64,000 nt of DNA from Rhynchospora pubera. Lineage: Eukaryota > Streptophyta > Magnoliopsida > Poales > Cyperaceae. The notes under the pieces are model-generated. The model did not search any database. It worked only from the letters and a program-made list of their open reading frames with translations, and was not told the DNA's origin. Of the stretch, positions 11,037 to 22,579 are shown in pieces. Where the stretch lies: positions 1 through 64,000 of the forward strand of contig JAMFTS010000054.1 in NCBI GenBank assembly GCA_028095005.1, written 5' to 3'. Within the stretch, counting starts at the first letter, position 1, and each line of letters starts with the position of its first letter. The translations under genes were made by a program, and so were the position numbers.

Positions 11037-13453
11037 TGGCGTCAATTCAGGCAATGGCCTTTGGGATTCTCGGAATTGGGAGTAAGGTGTGAATTTCAGC
11101 GGGTGTTTATTGGAGCGGGAGAGAGATTTTATAAAATGTAACAGTTGGCGACTAAGAGTCACTACGAAATGTGGCGTAACGACCAACGAAATGTATTATG
11201 TATTTTCTAGGTAGTCACTACTATCTAGCTTGGCAAAAAAAAGAAATGTATTATGTATATTTGTAGTTCTTTGCTCCTCTGTTTTTTTTTTTTTTTAAAT
11301 AAAGTCTGGCAACTCAACAATACAGGTTAAGAGTATTTGGGTCAAACCTGATTTAGACTATTGAATTTAAAACTTAAGGTCCATTTCTTTGGTTTTTCTA
11401 ATGTATTTGGGAGTTTAATTTATCAATATTTCTCAAATAGTGCCAATCTATTGGACAGGTCAAGCCTACGATCTTTTACAAAGTTTTGACTTTTGTGTAT
11501 TTAGTATTTATTTTATTCAATTAAAATGTCCAGCTTAATTTTTATGCATTATTGCTCTCGTCCATTTTTCTTTATCAATGTAAAATAGAGATCTCTAATT
11601 CGACATTAATTTACAATTGTTCTTGCAGAAAAAAAAATCCTTGCATGTTTAATATAATTTGTTTATTTTCCAAGAATTCAAGCATCTTGACCGGCAAAGA
11701 GGACATCTACAATGCAATAGCTTTCTAAGGTTTTATACTTGTATACCTTTTTTTAAAAAAATTTTACTCATTTTCCTTCTGCGCTCTTTTAAATTTTACT
11801 TATGAAAAATTGTAACAAAATTTTTTGCCTAATTAGAAAAAAAAAAGGACAATAGATCATGAAAGAAAACTCACACCATATTCTATAGGTACTACAGTGT
11901 TTTAATAGGAAAAAAAGGACAACAAATCTAAAATGTTTTAATTGAAAATATATTATTTAGGAAAAGATAAATTGGTTGTATGTTGATGATAACTTTTATC
12001 GACTAAGCAGTATATCAGTTCTACTAGACACAACATAAGGAGCACCAATTTTGTCAAAAGCATCTCAAAATTTTGTACTACAGTGGGAATTAATTTCATG
12101 GAATCATTTATATGTTAAAAAATATCATTCTAATTTATTCCAAAAATCATGTTATAAGGCAAGAATGATGTAATCTTCTTAAACGTATATATTTTTGCAT
12201 AAAAAAAATTACATACAAAGAATATATATATAGAGGATTGCTAAAATACTATGCATAGCACGGATGTCCTTTGTACTATGGATTTGTTCTTGAATTTCAT
12301 GCTTCAAACAACCGATCCAAACCGTTCATTATCTTCTATATATTGAAATCTTATTAGAAACCGAATTTTACATTTTTTTTATTTTTTTACTATTTTTCTC
12401 AAATTTTTGAAAATTGCTGTTATTGAAGGGTCCGGAATTTATTAAATTAAGTATTTTAAAAAATATGATAAAAATAGTAAAAAAATTCAAAAAAAATGTA
12501 AAATTTGGTTTTAATGAGATTTCAATATGAAGAAGATAATGAACGGTTTGGATCTGTTGTTTGAAGCATGAAATTCAAAAACGAATCCGTAGCACGAAGG
12601 GTATCCGTGCTATGCATAGCATTTTAGCAATCCTCTATATATATATATATATATATATACATGCATAATGAATTATATACAAGGAATATATATGACACAC
12701 ACTTCCCATTCTCCCTACTTAAACACACAAAAGAAAATCCAAGCATCATCATCATTTCTATATCTATACATAATATTATTCTACACGACCCCAAAGAAAA
12801 AATTTCTACGACCTTCCATATTTGCAATTACTTCTAGTTTTACCCTTACACAACTTTGTTTAGTTCTGAGACAGCAGCTGTCTAGTTTTATCTAAAAAAT
12901 TATTTTGTTTAATTCTGCAGTATGGTCTATGTGTGCCCATAGTCTTTTGGGTTTCCCAGGATAGTCTTCTGTATGGATGATTATAAATTTATAAGTTCAC
13001 TGACATCCTGGAGCCACACTTTTCAGTTCATTTTGCAGCTTCTCAGCACCGCCAGAAACTTTAACATATAACAAACTTTTTTCTCACGTCGGAAAGGATT
13101 AACAAGCTATGTAGAACCAGCAAGTACCAGGCACTGAAACAAAACAAGTGTCAGATTGATTCAGACTTGTCCGAATTCCTGGATTATTATTTAGGCCAAA
13201 TTAGGCTCTAGCTGCCTAATTATAAATGTGACACTAAACGTAAACCCAAAAGAATGTGTAAATTTCAAGTTTCCACAGGGTTCCGCACCAACTCATACAT
13301 AGAGGCAGTATTGATACTTGGACATATAAACACTAGCAAAACACTAAATCAAATGAAACAACCATGCAAATATTGAGGGCCAGAATCCTTACGTCTCAAT
13401 CATTTGTAGTATTTTCTGAACAGAAAATTCGCCTAAAAGGCTTAAATGAACAC
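11037..13453. other. Intergenic spacer between kinase copies 2 and 3
   Basis: AT-rich DNA upstream of copy 2 and downstream of copy 3. It contains a 403-bp foldback MITE (12233-12635) and a following TA tract (12637-12660). No coding sequence was seen. Confidence 0.6.
12233..12635. mobile_element. 403-bp foldback MITE, copy A
   Basis: The first about 37 bp (GAGGATTGCTAAAATACTAT onward) match the reverse complement of the last 37 with one mismatch, and pairing continues deep into the element (the ATGAACGGTTTGGATC block against GATCCAAACCGTTCATT). It has no coding capacity. The flanks are TA-rich, so the target duplication cannot be read. It shares length and internal blocks with the elements at 59467, 60877 and 61445. 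Confidence 0.8.
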
Positions 13454-16400
13454 CTATTTACTGCCAGATGATTTTCCCAGTGAATCTGATGAAGCTAATA
13501 GGTCTCTGAAATCCTTTCGAATATTCCAGAGCACCTCAGCACAACGCCTCATGTCGGGCCTATCTCTTCTTTCTGGTCCAAGACAAATAAAGGCGAGCTC
13601 CAGTACCCTCTCCAGTGCCACACTGGTCGCCTCATTTCTTGGGAGAGCAGGATCCAGCACTTCTGTTGACTTTCCCTCAGTAAACTTCTTCATTGCCTGT
13701 TCAAGCCATATGACAACATTGTCTTTCTCTTTATTTGCATTCTAATTCAAGATGATAGACATACATGTTTAATTAACTAAAAGTTTCATCAACACCTAAA
13801 TATTCAGTCATTAATGAATGCTTCTTCTTCTGGGACCATTCTTGTGTCTGCCAAATATAACTTTGAATCATGTTGAAATGATTGCAATTGTATTAAATAT
13901 TGCACGATAAATCAGCATTAAGCATGCAAAATTGGAATTGCATAACATAATTATGCAGTTAAGGTTCCTTATATAGCCAATAGCACCATGTACCATCAAT
14001 AGAGTCAGATCCAAAGTGGTACTGTATACCATGCACGGTGACATGAATGTGCAAGGAAACCCAATAAAGTGCAGCCTATACACAAACCAATAGAAAATAC
14101 TGAAGAGAAAATTTTCCAAAAAGAATAAAGTAAATGAAATCATCTTAATTAGTTCATCTTATCAGAGAGGACTGCTGCAAAGTCCCTCACTTGCTACTAT
14201 TAGCAAAGAATTGTCCAATTTAATAAAAACTCAAAACTTAAGTACTGGTTTCTCAGACCAACGCTCTTTTACAAGGAGAAGGGGTGGAAACAAGGAACTA
14301 AAAATCTAACAGGCTTTTAAATCATAACTGTTAGAAGGAGGTAACTAGTAGTTTCTCAATAAAGTATAGGTTTTTTTTTAGACAAGTTGACAGGGGCTGT
14401 CAACAAAAATAAAGTACAGGTTGTTTTGAAATAATTACAACACGGGACATTTTCAATAAGGGACTCTTTTATCTCTAAATTTCAAATAAAAAAGAAGTGA
14501 AATTTAGCCAAAAAAAAAGGGAAAACACCCGATTGGAGCTCTTACAAAACAAAAGAGGAGGAAGAAAAAAAGGTAGAGGTGAATTCACAAAATGGGAGGC
14601 TGTGTATTCACGGGATCAACCATAATGCTAATTAATCAAGTAAGAATGTGGGCACTAATTGGGCACTAATTAAGAAGAACTGAGCACTCTCTTCAAATGA
14701 AAGAAGAAGGGGAAAAAAAGACTACTGTCTCTGGTCATAATCAAGCATCAAACTGAAAAAGTGAACTCTCAAAAAGCAGAGTCAGATATAAACATACCCA
14801 CTTGGCTGTTATTCTTGCAGTAAGTTCTCTCTTGGGCTCTATTGGCCTTCGACTTGATATCAGCTCCACCAACAACACACCGAAGGAATAGACATCACTC
14901 TTTTCAGTCAATTGGTAAGTCCTAAGATACTCTGGGTCAAGATAACCAGCAGTTCCCTTGACTTGGGTTGAGACATGGGTCACACCAGAATCACCAGACC
15001 CGAGCCGTGCAAACCCAAAATCGGCAACCTTGGCGCGCAAGGTTTCAGTAAGAAGGATATTGGATGCCTTTATATCTCTGTGGATTATCGGATGATCTGA
15101 AAAGTGAAGATAAACTTACAAGTCTGTAATTCTAATTTGCAGGGTTCAACACGAAATAGCCCACCTTCAATGACGAAATTGAAATTTAAAGGCTTAATTA
15201 ATCCTCACCTTGTTTTGTGACTAAACTATGAAAAACAAAAAAAGAAAAGAAAAATTAATAAACTGAAACTAGGAGGAAAAAAGCAACCATAGAATGGGAG
15301 CAGAGGTACCAAACACTAATATGGATATCATAAGTAGAACCACATACCGGCATACATGTGGAGGTAAGTGATGGCATGCGCTACATCAATTGCAATGTCC
15401 AGTCTTGCACCCATGTCTAAATATTTACCCTGATATCCTGCATAGTACAATACATACCTCAACCAATTAAGCTGCTAATTGAAAAGTTTCTCATGCTTCC
15501 TGGTTTTTGTCTCAATACTAGCTAGACATGCTGACTAGGGTTTTCACTGAAATTTATCATTGCAGCCTAACTAAAGCATACCACAAAGTCAAGATGAATT
15601 AATTAAAAATGATGCGAAGTGTAATAAGGTACATACATTAAGGAGCCAAAATGTGTGGTCAAATTGGTAGGAAGCCAAACCAGTTCATGAGATTTTTTTG
15701 TCAAACTTTGATTCGGATTCTATTCAAAGATAATATTAGGCCACCATATATCTTCACTAGAACTTTTACATACCATCCAGATGTCTCCGCAATGTTCCAT
15801 TTGGTACATACTCCACAACAACGACCCTCTCATCTCCTTGCTCAAGGTATCCATAGAATCTTACGAGATTTAAATGCTCGACTTGGGCCATTATCTTTAT
15901 CTCACTTTGAAACTCCACGTTTACATGAGGGTTATATAAACTCTGAATAGAACAAAAGTCCAATGTTATTATTATTATGGGCCTTTTTTTTTCTCTCCCC
16001 AAATAATAAAAAGAACTGGATTAATTGCAAACATGCATAAGTCTCAAGATGAACAAAGAAAACAGCCAATGAAAAGAAAGGCTGCACTAAACAAGTCGTA
16101 TGGTACTAATGTATGCCCGACCTATACCGCTATAAAATGGGATCAAATCTTCGATGGTATTGCATGGTTTCTTTTTCTGCTATCAAGGTCTCATGTATAG
16201 ACCAGGACTTCCAAACAGAATTAAAGAAAATTAAATTTTGAACCAAAAAATTAACATTCTGATTATTTTCTCATGCTGGTAAATGCCAATTAACACCCAG
16301 AATGGGTGATTCTTTTGAATTTGGAAAAAAAAAATTCAAACAACCAACAGACTGCCATCAAAATTCATAAAATTGCAAAGTTAGAAATCTCATTGCTAAA

Positions 16401-17595
16401 TTTAACAGCTCATACCAATATTAATTTAATTTTGTAGCTAAGGTGTTGTCATTCTTTTGAAGGGTGGACACTAATTACTGTAAACGGCCCTCAAAAAAAT
16501 TACTGTAAACAGAGCTTTAACTAAACAGCACAGAAACCAGGGAACTTTATAAAACTACAATAGTTCAAGCTTTATAAATTCTCCAATTGCATTGGCATTT
16601 TGTGAATTCAAAAAATTGTTTTTTTACCAATGAAAATGTTCCCTGTATGCCATCTAAGAGAACAACCTGTAGTAAAAAATGATGGATCTGGTACATGAAT
16701 ATGGTCCTGAGCAGACCAGTACAAACGAAATATCTTTCCTTCATAAAATTAACAAAAAGGGATCAATACTAACCCTTTTGGCACGTTTAACTGCAACCAG
16801 TGTACCATCATCAAGTGTCCCTTTGTAAACTGTACCAAAGCCCCCTTGCCCAATCTTGAGCCCAGGATAGAAGTTATTCGTCGCACGCAAGATCTCTTCC
16901 ATGGTGAAAATACAACTCTGGAAATCACTTGAAAAGTTGCCAAATACATTCCTACCAGATAGCTTTCCCTTAGTGTTGTATGAACCATTGTACGGGCTAC
17001 GAAATGGTGCTGCTGAGATCAAAATATACAGGAGTGGTGATTTAGATAAACAAGCACACTAATTAACCAAATCACAAAGTTTCAATCCTTAAATGGATAA
17101 CTTTTGAAACTAATACTAGACCAAATTTTGTCATTCTTCATTGAATAGGTTCTGAATATTGTGTTAATCATGGACACCGCATATTATAGAAGAAAGCACG
17201 GTTCCCTAGTTATTGCTTAAATACCCAATTTTGTAACAAAATTCAAACAGATCTACTAACACACAATCTGCACAGGGAAAAAAAATAAACTGAAAGGATA
17301 ACAAAAAAGAATCAGAGAACTCACAGGAGGGATTCTTAGAGAGGCTCTCCGGAGCCAAAGATGCCTTCTCAGAGACACCAAAACAACCTCCCATGGACCT
17401 GAAGAAGCCTCCGAACTTCCCCTGCCTCTGCTCGGCCGTGGAAGCCAAAGAGGTCGAGACCGAGAAGGACGGGCTGGAAGGAGGGTCCCACCTGTCAGGA
17501 GCTCCGCCAGAATGCGACGCTCTCCTCCTGCCTCCTCCGCCTTCGAGCCCGCCTCCGGAGAGGCTTGAGCGGTGGTCGGAAGAGCGCGTCGCCAT
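13454..17595 (-). CDS. CRCK2: CRCK2-like calmodulin-binding receptor-like cytoplasmic kinase, copy 3, intact
   Basis: Six exons: 17595-17325, 17012-16774, 15942-15774, 15437-15348, 15096-14798, 13696-13454; all junctions are GT-AG; 436 aa. A Ser/Gly-rich N-terminus (1-100) ends in GGCFGV-type sequence. The kinase domain has G-Q-G-G-F-G (145-150), the VAVK lysine K166, H-R-D-I-K (262-266), D-F-G (282-284) and LDPEY (309-313), so all catalytic residues are present. No signal peptide or transmembrane segment is seen, so it is a cytoplasmic Ser/Thr kinase. Sequence and length fit Arabidopsis CRCK2 better than the longer CRCK3. The family binds calmodulin in a calcium-dependent way, which is family knowledge; I did not map the binding helix here. 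The last intron is 1.1 kb. It is the likely source copy of the tandem cluster, because its paralogues show loss of catalytic residues. The ATG at 17595 opens the frame just below a T-rich leader. Confidence 0.93.
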
Positions 17596-18512
17596 CGCTG
17601 GATAGTTGTTCGTTTTTTTTTTTTTTTTTTTTTGAGGAAATAGTGTTCGTTGAATGAGAGCTTGACTTCGACAAAGTAAGAGAGAGAGAGGGAAGACCAG
17701 ACTGTGGGTGTGTTGTGGCGCGAGCTGCGCCTAGAGAGGCTATAGGAGCGGAATCGAAATCCTCTACGCAGGTGCGTGTTTAATCTCAGACCGTCCGATC
17801 GCTAATGGATGTCCCGTGATTAATACCAGGTCCGTCGAGATTCGTGCGACCCTTGCAAATTTACCGTCCAGATTAAATCGGACGGACAGGATGAGAAGAC
17901 ACGCAGGTGGTGCTTAAGAAATAAAAGCAGAGGATATAGGACCGAGCGTGTTAATTAGTTGAACAGTTCGATGGGATTGGCTTCGCTATCGAAGTGGCTA
18001 ATTGCGTCCTTGACAGCCGACCGGGTGAATTTTTTTTTAAGGCTACAAATTTCATGCAGCTTTTTTAAAAATTAAAATATACAGGCTTTGATCAAAATAT
18101 TTTTTACATATGATTTCATTCGAATTGATATCTCAGAATTTCATTGAATTGAATTACATAAAAATTCCAATCAAATGACACCAAATTCGTTTATTTTGAT
18201 CAAAAAATTTATATTGAAATGAAATCCATGTGTAAAAAAAACTAAGATTTTGATCAGTGCCTAAAATTCTGTGAATTTTTTAATTGGACTATTTTAAACA
18301 AATTTTAAAATTTTGGAAATCATATTATAAAGTTTTTTGTTAAAAAGAAATTCTAAGCTATCACAAATGTATGATTTTTTTTTTCCTTAATAAAATTTGG
18401 TTGGTTTGGCAATGTGAACCACTTTTAATTTTTTTTTAAAAAAAAATTGTATGTATTGGCGTTGTAGATTCTTCATAAATTACGGTAAAGCTAGCTCCTA
18501 GCTGAGGAGCAT
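17596..18512. other. Upstream region of CRCK2-like gene
   Basis: A T run (17609-17632) lies just upstream of the start codon, then a GA-rich stretch (17680-17693) likely in the leader. A MITE-like repeat (17770-17905) also occurs near 55270. The rest is AT-rich with no gene. Confidence 0.5.
17770..17905. repeat. Dispersed MITE-like repeat, copy 1
   Basis: It shares a run of blocks (ATGGATGTCCCG, GATTAATA, TCGAGATTCGTGCG, ATTAAATC-GACGG) in the same order with 55270-55405. Its own ends form an inverted pair (ACCGTCCGAT and ATCGGACGG), so it looks like a small foldback element. It lies about 180 bp upstream of the kinase start codon. Confidence 0.65.
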
Positions 18513-18530
18513 TATATACACAAATTACAC

Positions 18531-18675
18531 GCCTCCGCTGGGTTAGCCCAGTTGGTAGAGGCGCTAGTCTTCCAACGTGAAGACATGGGATCGAATCTCC
18601 CTGGAGCGAGATGATAATGGGTGGGTGAGTGGGGTGTTGTGTGCCTACGGACTGAGATAAAAAAATATATATATA
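18531..18675 (+). mobile_element. tRNA-derived SINE with 18-bp target duplication
   Basis: The body begins GCCTCCGCTGGGTTAGCC with an A box (TAGCCCAGTTGGTAGAGGCG) and a B box (GGGATCGAATCTCCC), then a non-tRNA 3' part and an A/AT-rich tail. The 18-bp sequence tatatacacaaattacac flanks it perfectly at 18513-18530 and 18676-18693. It looks like the Au-type class of plant SINEs, but the family name is uncertain. It is unrelated in sequence to the SINEs at 6250 and 8244. Confidence 0.88.
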
Positions 18676-18693
18676 TATATACACAAATTACAC

Positions 18694-19015
18694 ACAACAA
18701 AGCCTTATGAAATCTAGCCCTTCAATCATAAAGAGAGGCGCCAAATCTAATCAGTCATTCAAGACAGTGTGCTTGTTTATTAGTCTTGAGCCCTTGCTTG
18801 ATACAACCGGAAAGCTTATATTTGACTACAAGTCTACAACTACAATTCTTCCCTGATTTCAATCATTGCGTTGGGTTTTATTCCGCCAAACCACCGGTTT
18901 TGGCTCCGGGTTTTTTGGCAAGCAAAAAGGAATAACTATCGGCTCTCAATAATAAGTTGAAGTTCCTTAATTATTAGTGACTTGAGAGAAGCGAGCAATT
19001 TTTATTTTATTTATT

Positions 19016-19087
<72 letters not shown>

Positions 19088-19741
19088 TTGATTGATGGCT
19101 GTAGCCTCATACACCCGCGCTCAACCAGCCTCAAGCTGGGATCGAACTGCTGCCCTCCTATTGGAGAAGTTGGCAAATTGGAAATTACATTGATAATATT
19201 AACAGTTTTTAATAGCACTGAATGTCACACTTTTTATTTTTTTATTTATATTTTAAAGTTTTAAACTTAAATGTGAAATAGTAATGTACTTATATATACT
19301 TTTTCGTGCTGTTTGCAATTCATTGGCACCCCTTATTGAATCACAGGTAAACATATTTCAAGAGCCCTAATAAAAAAAGAAAAATAAATAAATAAAAAAC
19401 AAACACAAAAAACAAAAACAATGTGAGTCATATTTATCAGCAACTTAATAGCATTCAAACCATTAAATTTTATAATAGTGAAGTAAAACTCTTATTTAGT
19501 ATTTGATCTAAATCAAATCTGAGTTTACCAAATTGTAAATTGCTTCGTTATAAAATATCATAAATAATGAACCTGAGCAAACAATCCTATAAAGAATTTA
19601 ATTAGTTTACGTTCGGTTTCCGTTAGTGTAAATAAGAATTCAGCCCAAATTGTAGGCTCTACTGAGTGTAAATGTTCTTTAGTTTTATGTGTAATATTAT
19701 ATTTTAAGATTGAAATGGTATTCATATAAATGTTAGTTCTT
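18694..19741. other. AT-rich intergenic DNA
   Basis: No gene was seen. It contains the ATT microsatellite at 19023-19088. Confidence 0.5.
19023..19088. repeat. (ATT)n microsatellite
   Basis: About 22 uninterrupted ATT units, preceded by TTTA units. Confidence 0.95.
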
Positions 19742-20313
19742 CGGGAAAATATAAAATTTTTTATATGACATCTAAAACTGATGAAATTGAGGAATTGCCA
19801 CTCAGTTTTTCAACTTTCTATTTTTTCCACTTTAAAACAGGAATTCATTTCGTTTTTGCCACTCTTTTTCTTTTTTTAAACTTTTTAACATTAAAATAAT
19901 AAAAATTTAATAAACTGACAAATATGCCCTCGCACCCAACCAATCTAACTAACCGATCTAACCCAGTCGAACTAACCTCTTTATATCTTCTCTCTCGCAC
20001 GAACATGAACCCCAGCTAGTCGTAGCTGTAACTTTCTCCACCACTTCCTCCAGTGATCTAGCTTCAATCTCTCAAATCAATCTCGATGTGGAACCGCATC
20101 CCTCCCTTCGTTAAATGCGATCCATCCCTTCGCAATCCAACAACGCGAACTCTACAGAGGAAAAATAATCTCACCTGGCCTGCCCGAGCGGTTTCCTCTT
20201 TCTCGTCCCTCGCCCCTTCCTTCTTGTCCACACCATGAAAGCAAATCGAAGAGCAAGCGCAGAGAAGGAGATCACAAAAAAAAAAAGAAAATCAGACATA
20301 TCCATGACCTCGA

Positions 20314-20550
20314 TTGTCTCTCATAATCTCGGCAATCACTGTCGGTGCTCTGGTCGTGCGCATCCATGGTGCTTTTCGGGTGCCCAAGAATCTGTTCTTG
20401 GACGAGCCTGATCAGAAAAGAAGGGCCGTGACTGGGTTGCTATCGTTCCTTGGTGGGGCCGACTCGTCAGTCCCATTGGTTGTGCCTGTTGTGGCTTCAA
20501 GAGTCTTGTTTAATGTTTCCCTTCTTTTTATTTGTGGTTTATTAATATAG
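20314..20550 (+). pseudogene. Gene-like fragment inside Mutator-like element
   Basis: An open frame of 78 codons (alternative start) in GC-richer sequence within the 19742-21258 element. It includes the stretch VPKNLFLDEPDQKRRAVTG and then a hydrophobic segment. I do not recognise it. Composition and position fit a captured host-gene piece (Pack-MULE style), but chance is possible. Confidence 0.25.
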
Positions 20551-20829
20551 GGGTAGTATTATAGGATAGGTTGATAAATCCCTGCTCGCCTTCAAATCAG
20601 CAGGGGGTTTGATCAAAGAGAAAACTCTTCAATTTTCTTTCATATGGTGAGACCGTGAGATAGAGGGAGAGTCAAGAGAGAGACAAGAAGGAAGGAACGA
20701 GGGACAACTGACAAGAGAGAGATAGAGCTGCTCGAGCAGGCTAAGGTTCGTCAGCGAGAGGGGGTACAACTTCGCAATAGGTAGGTTCTTCCATCTGGTT
20801 GAGTCCAATCGGGTTCGAATCAACTATAG

Positions 20830-21060
20830 GGGTGTGTTTGGATGCAACGGAATAAGCCGTGAATAAGGTATAAGAATAAAGAATTTCGGTTTACGTGCTT
20901 ATTCTTATTCCTTATTTTTATACCATGATTTTATTAGTATAGGAATAAGAGTCCAAATTCCTTATTCTTATACCGTTTGTTTTGCACAAGAATAAGAATA
21001 AGCACGCAAACCAAAATTTTTTATTTCTATTCTCTACTCCCGACCTATCCAAACACACCC
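20830..21060. mobile_element. MITE with 14-bp perfect TIR, nested
   Basis: It is bounded by GGGTGTGTTTGGAT and its exact reverse complement ATCCAAACACACCC. The interior is rich in ATTCTTATTCCTTAT and its complements, so it folds back. It is inserted in the right half of the 19742-21258 element. Confidence 0.78.
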
Positions 21061-21498
21061 GCATAAGATGATGAGGGTAGAATAGTAAAAAACTTTCGCT
21101 TTCTTAATATTTTCTGTTCAAAAAATAAAAGAAATGAAGTTAGTGGCAAAAACGAAATGAATTTCTATTTTAAGGTGGCAAAAGCAGAAAGTTAAAAAAT
21201 TGAGTGATAATTTTTCAATTTCGCAAGTTTTGAGTGGCATATAAAGAATTTTCTCTCGTTTTTTTGTACATACATGTCTTTTCCTTCTTTTTTCATAAAT
21301 TTTAGGCTGGACTCTTTTTTCCTTTTTTTTTTTTTTGAAGGCTGGTGAACCAGCATTTTCATAAATAAAAGAAAATAGGATTGACGTTGTAATGCAATTT
21401 TTTATTTTTTTTATTTATTTAAATGCCTACAACATTTTTATCTTCATAATCTTTTTTTTTTAGTTTGACAGTAACCAACCAACCTAAAAAAAAAAAAG

Positions 21499-22579
21499 GA
21501 AAATCAGCTATATACCCCTCAAATCATAACTAATTGAAAATATCCCCTTCTAATCTTTAAATTTGGAAATATCCCCCTCTAATTATAATTTATATAGATA
21601 TTTACCCTTTCATTATTTTTACTAACATTTTAAAATTTGAAAATCAATTATTAAAATTTAGGACAAAAGTGCCCTCAAATCCTTTCTTCTTGCACCTTTC
21701 CTTTAACGATCTATCTCAGAAGTTCAGAAACCTCGAACTACTCGAATTTAAATGCTAAATTTAATAGAATTAAAATAGCATTTTCGAACTAGCTCAGGGC
21801 CAAACGTGGAAGAAAAGTACTTGCTTGGAGTTAGATCAATCTATTGGAAGAATGCTGCTTTTCAAGAAAAATCAAGTAAACAATGGCAATTTGACTTGGA
21901 AGTTTGAAAGCATAGAGCTCATTTATAAAATATAGCAACCTTACACGTCATTTATTTTTTTTTAGATACGCCACATCATTTCAAATTGAGAGAACAACGG
22001 TATGACTAGGGGTGGGCGCGGTATACCGTAAATACGCGAAACCGTTCCGTTCCGTCCATGTGGAACGTATAATGGAACAAAATTTCATTCCGTTTCGCAA
22101 ACGGAACGAAAAACGGAATGCAATTCGTGATTTGTTTATGTGAAATACAGTGTAAATTATACCGTTCCGCTACGTTCCGTCCAAACGAAACGAATACGAA
22201 TCAGCCGGTACATACCGTTTGTTGAAACGGAACGGAATACGGAACGCCTCATTCCGTTTCCGTTTTATACGTTGCCCAGGTCTAGGTATGACCATATGAG
22301 CTAGATTTTCTAACTTGCATGGGACCATTAAAATAACAAATGCAGCGCCAATGGGAATCGGAATCGAAAGGCAGAGGGAAGATTAATCGTCACGGAAAAG
22401 GGCAGTTTTGTCCAAATATTTAAAATTATATTTTTCAGAACTAAAATATCACTAAAAATAGTTAAAAGGGTGAATAGCTATACAACTTATGATTGGAGGG
22501 GGGATATTTCCAAATTTAAAGAGTAGAGGGTGATATTTCCAATTGGCTAAGATTTGAGGGGTATATAACTGATTTTTTC
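21499..22579. mobile_element. Mutator-like non-autonomous element with long TIRs, 1.1 kb
   Basis: The left arm (GAAAATCAGCTATATACCCC onward) and the right arm (ending GTATATAACTGATTTTTTC) are reverse complements over about 180 bp with scattered mismatches, including the shared block AAATTTGGAAATATCCCCC. The interior has no transposase and holds a nested hAT MITE (22007-22284). Confidence 0.75.
22007..22284. mobile_element. hAT-type MITE with 8-bp target duplication, nested
   Basis: The termini are TAGGGGTGGGC and the complement of TAGACCTGGGC. The 8-bp sequence ggtatgac flanks it at 21999-22006 and 22285-22292. The interior is packed with CCGTTCCG and CGGAACG motifs in both orientations, typical of subterminal transposase-binding arrays. 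It is inserted within the 21499-22579 element. Confidence 0.88.

Larger units (their letters stand above)
19742..21258. mobile_element. Mutator-like non-autonomous element with long TIRs, 1.5 kb
   Basis: The left arm from about 19742 (CGGGAAAATATAAAATT) and the right arm ending about 21258 are diverged reverse complements for at least 150 bp (shared blocks TTCATTTCGTTTTTGCCACT and TTTTTCAACTTTCT). No transposase is present. The interior carries a GC-richer, gene-like stretch (about 19980-20820) and a nested MITE (20830-21060). A clear target duplication could not be read. Confidence 0.7.

Noticed and set aside
10556..11092. Other open frames over exon 1 of kinase copy 2 on both strands
   Set aside because: Shadows of the long first exon; only the frame with the correct splice phase joins the kinase domain.
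18540..18612. Possible tRNA gene
   Set aside because: The A and B boxes are present, but the anticodon arm does not form a proper 7-base loop and the sequence is part of a SINE with an 18-bp target duplication.
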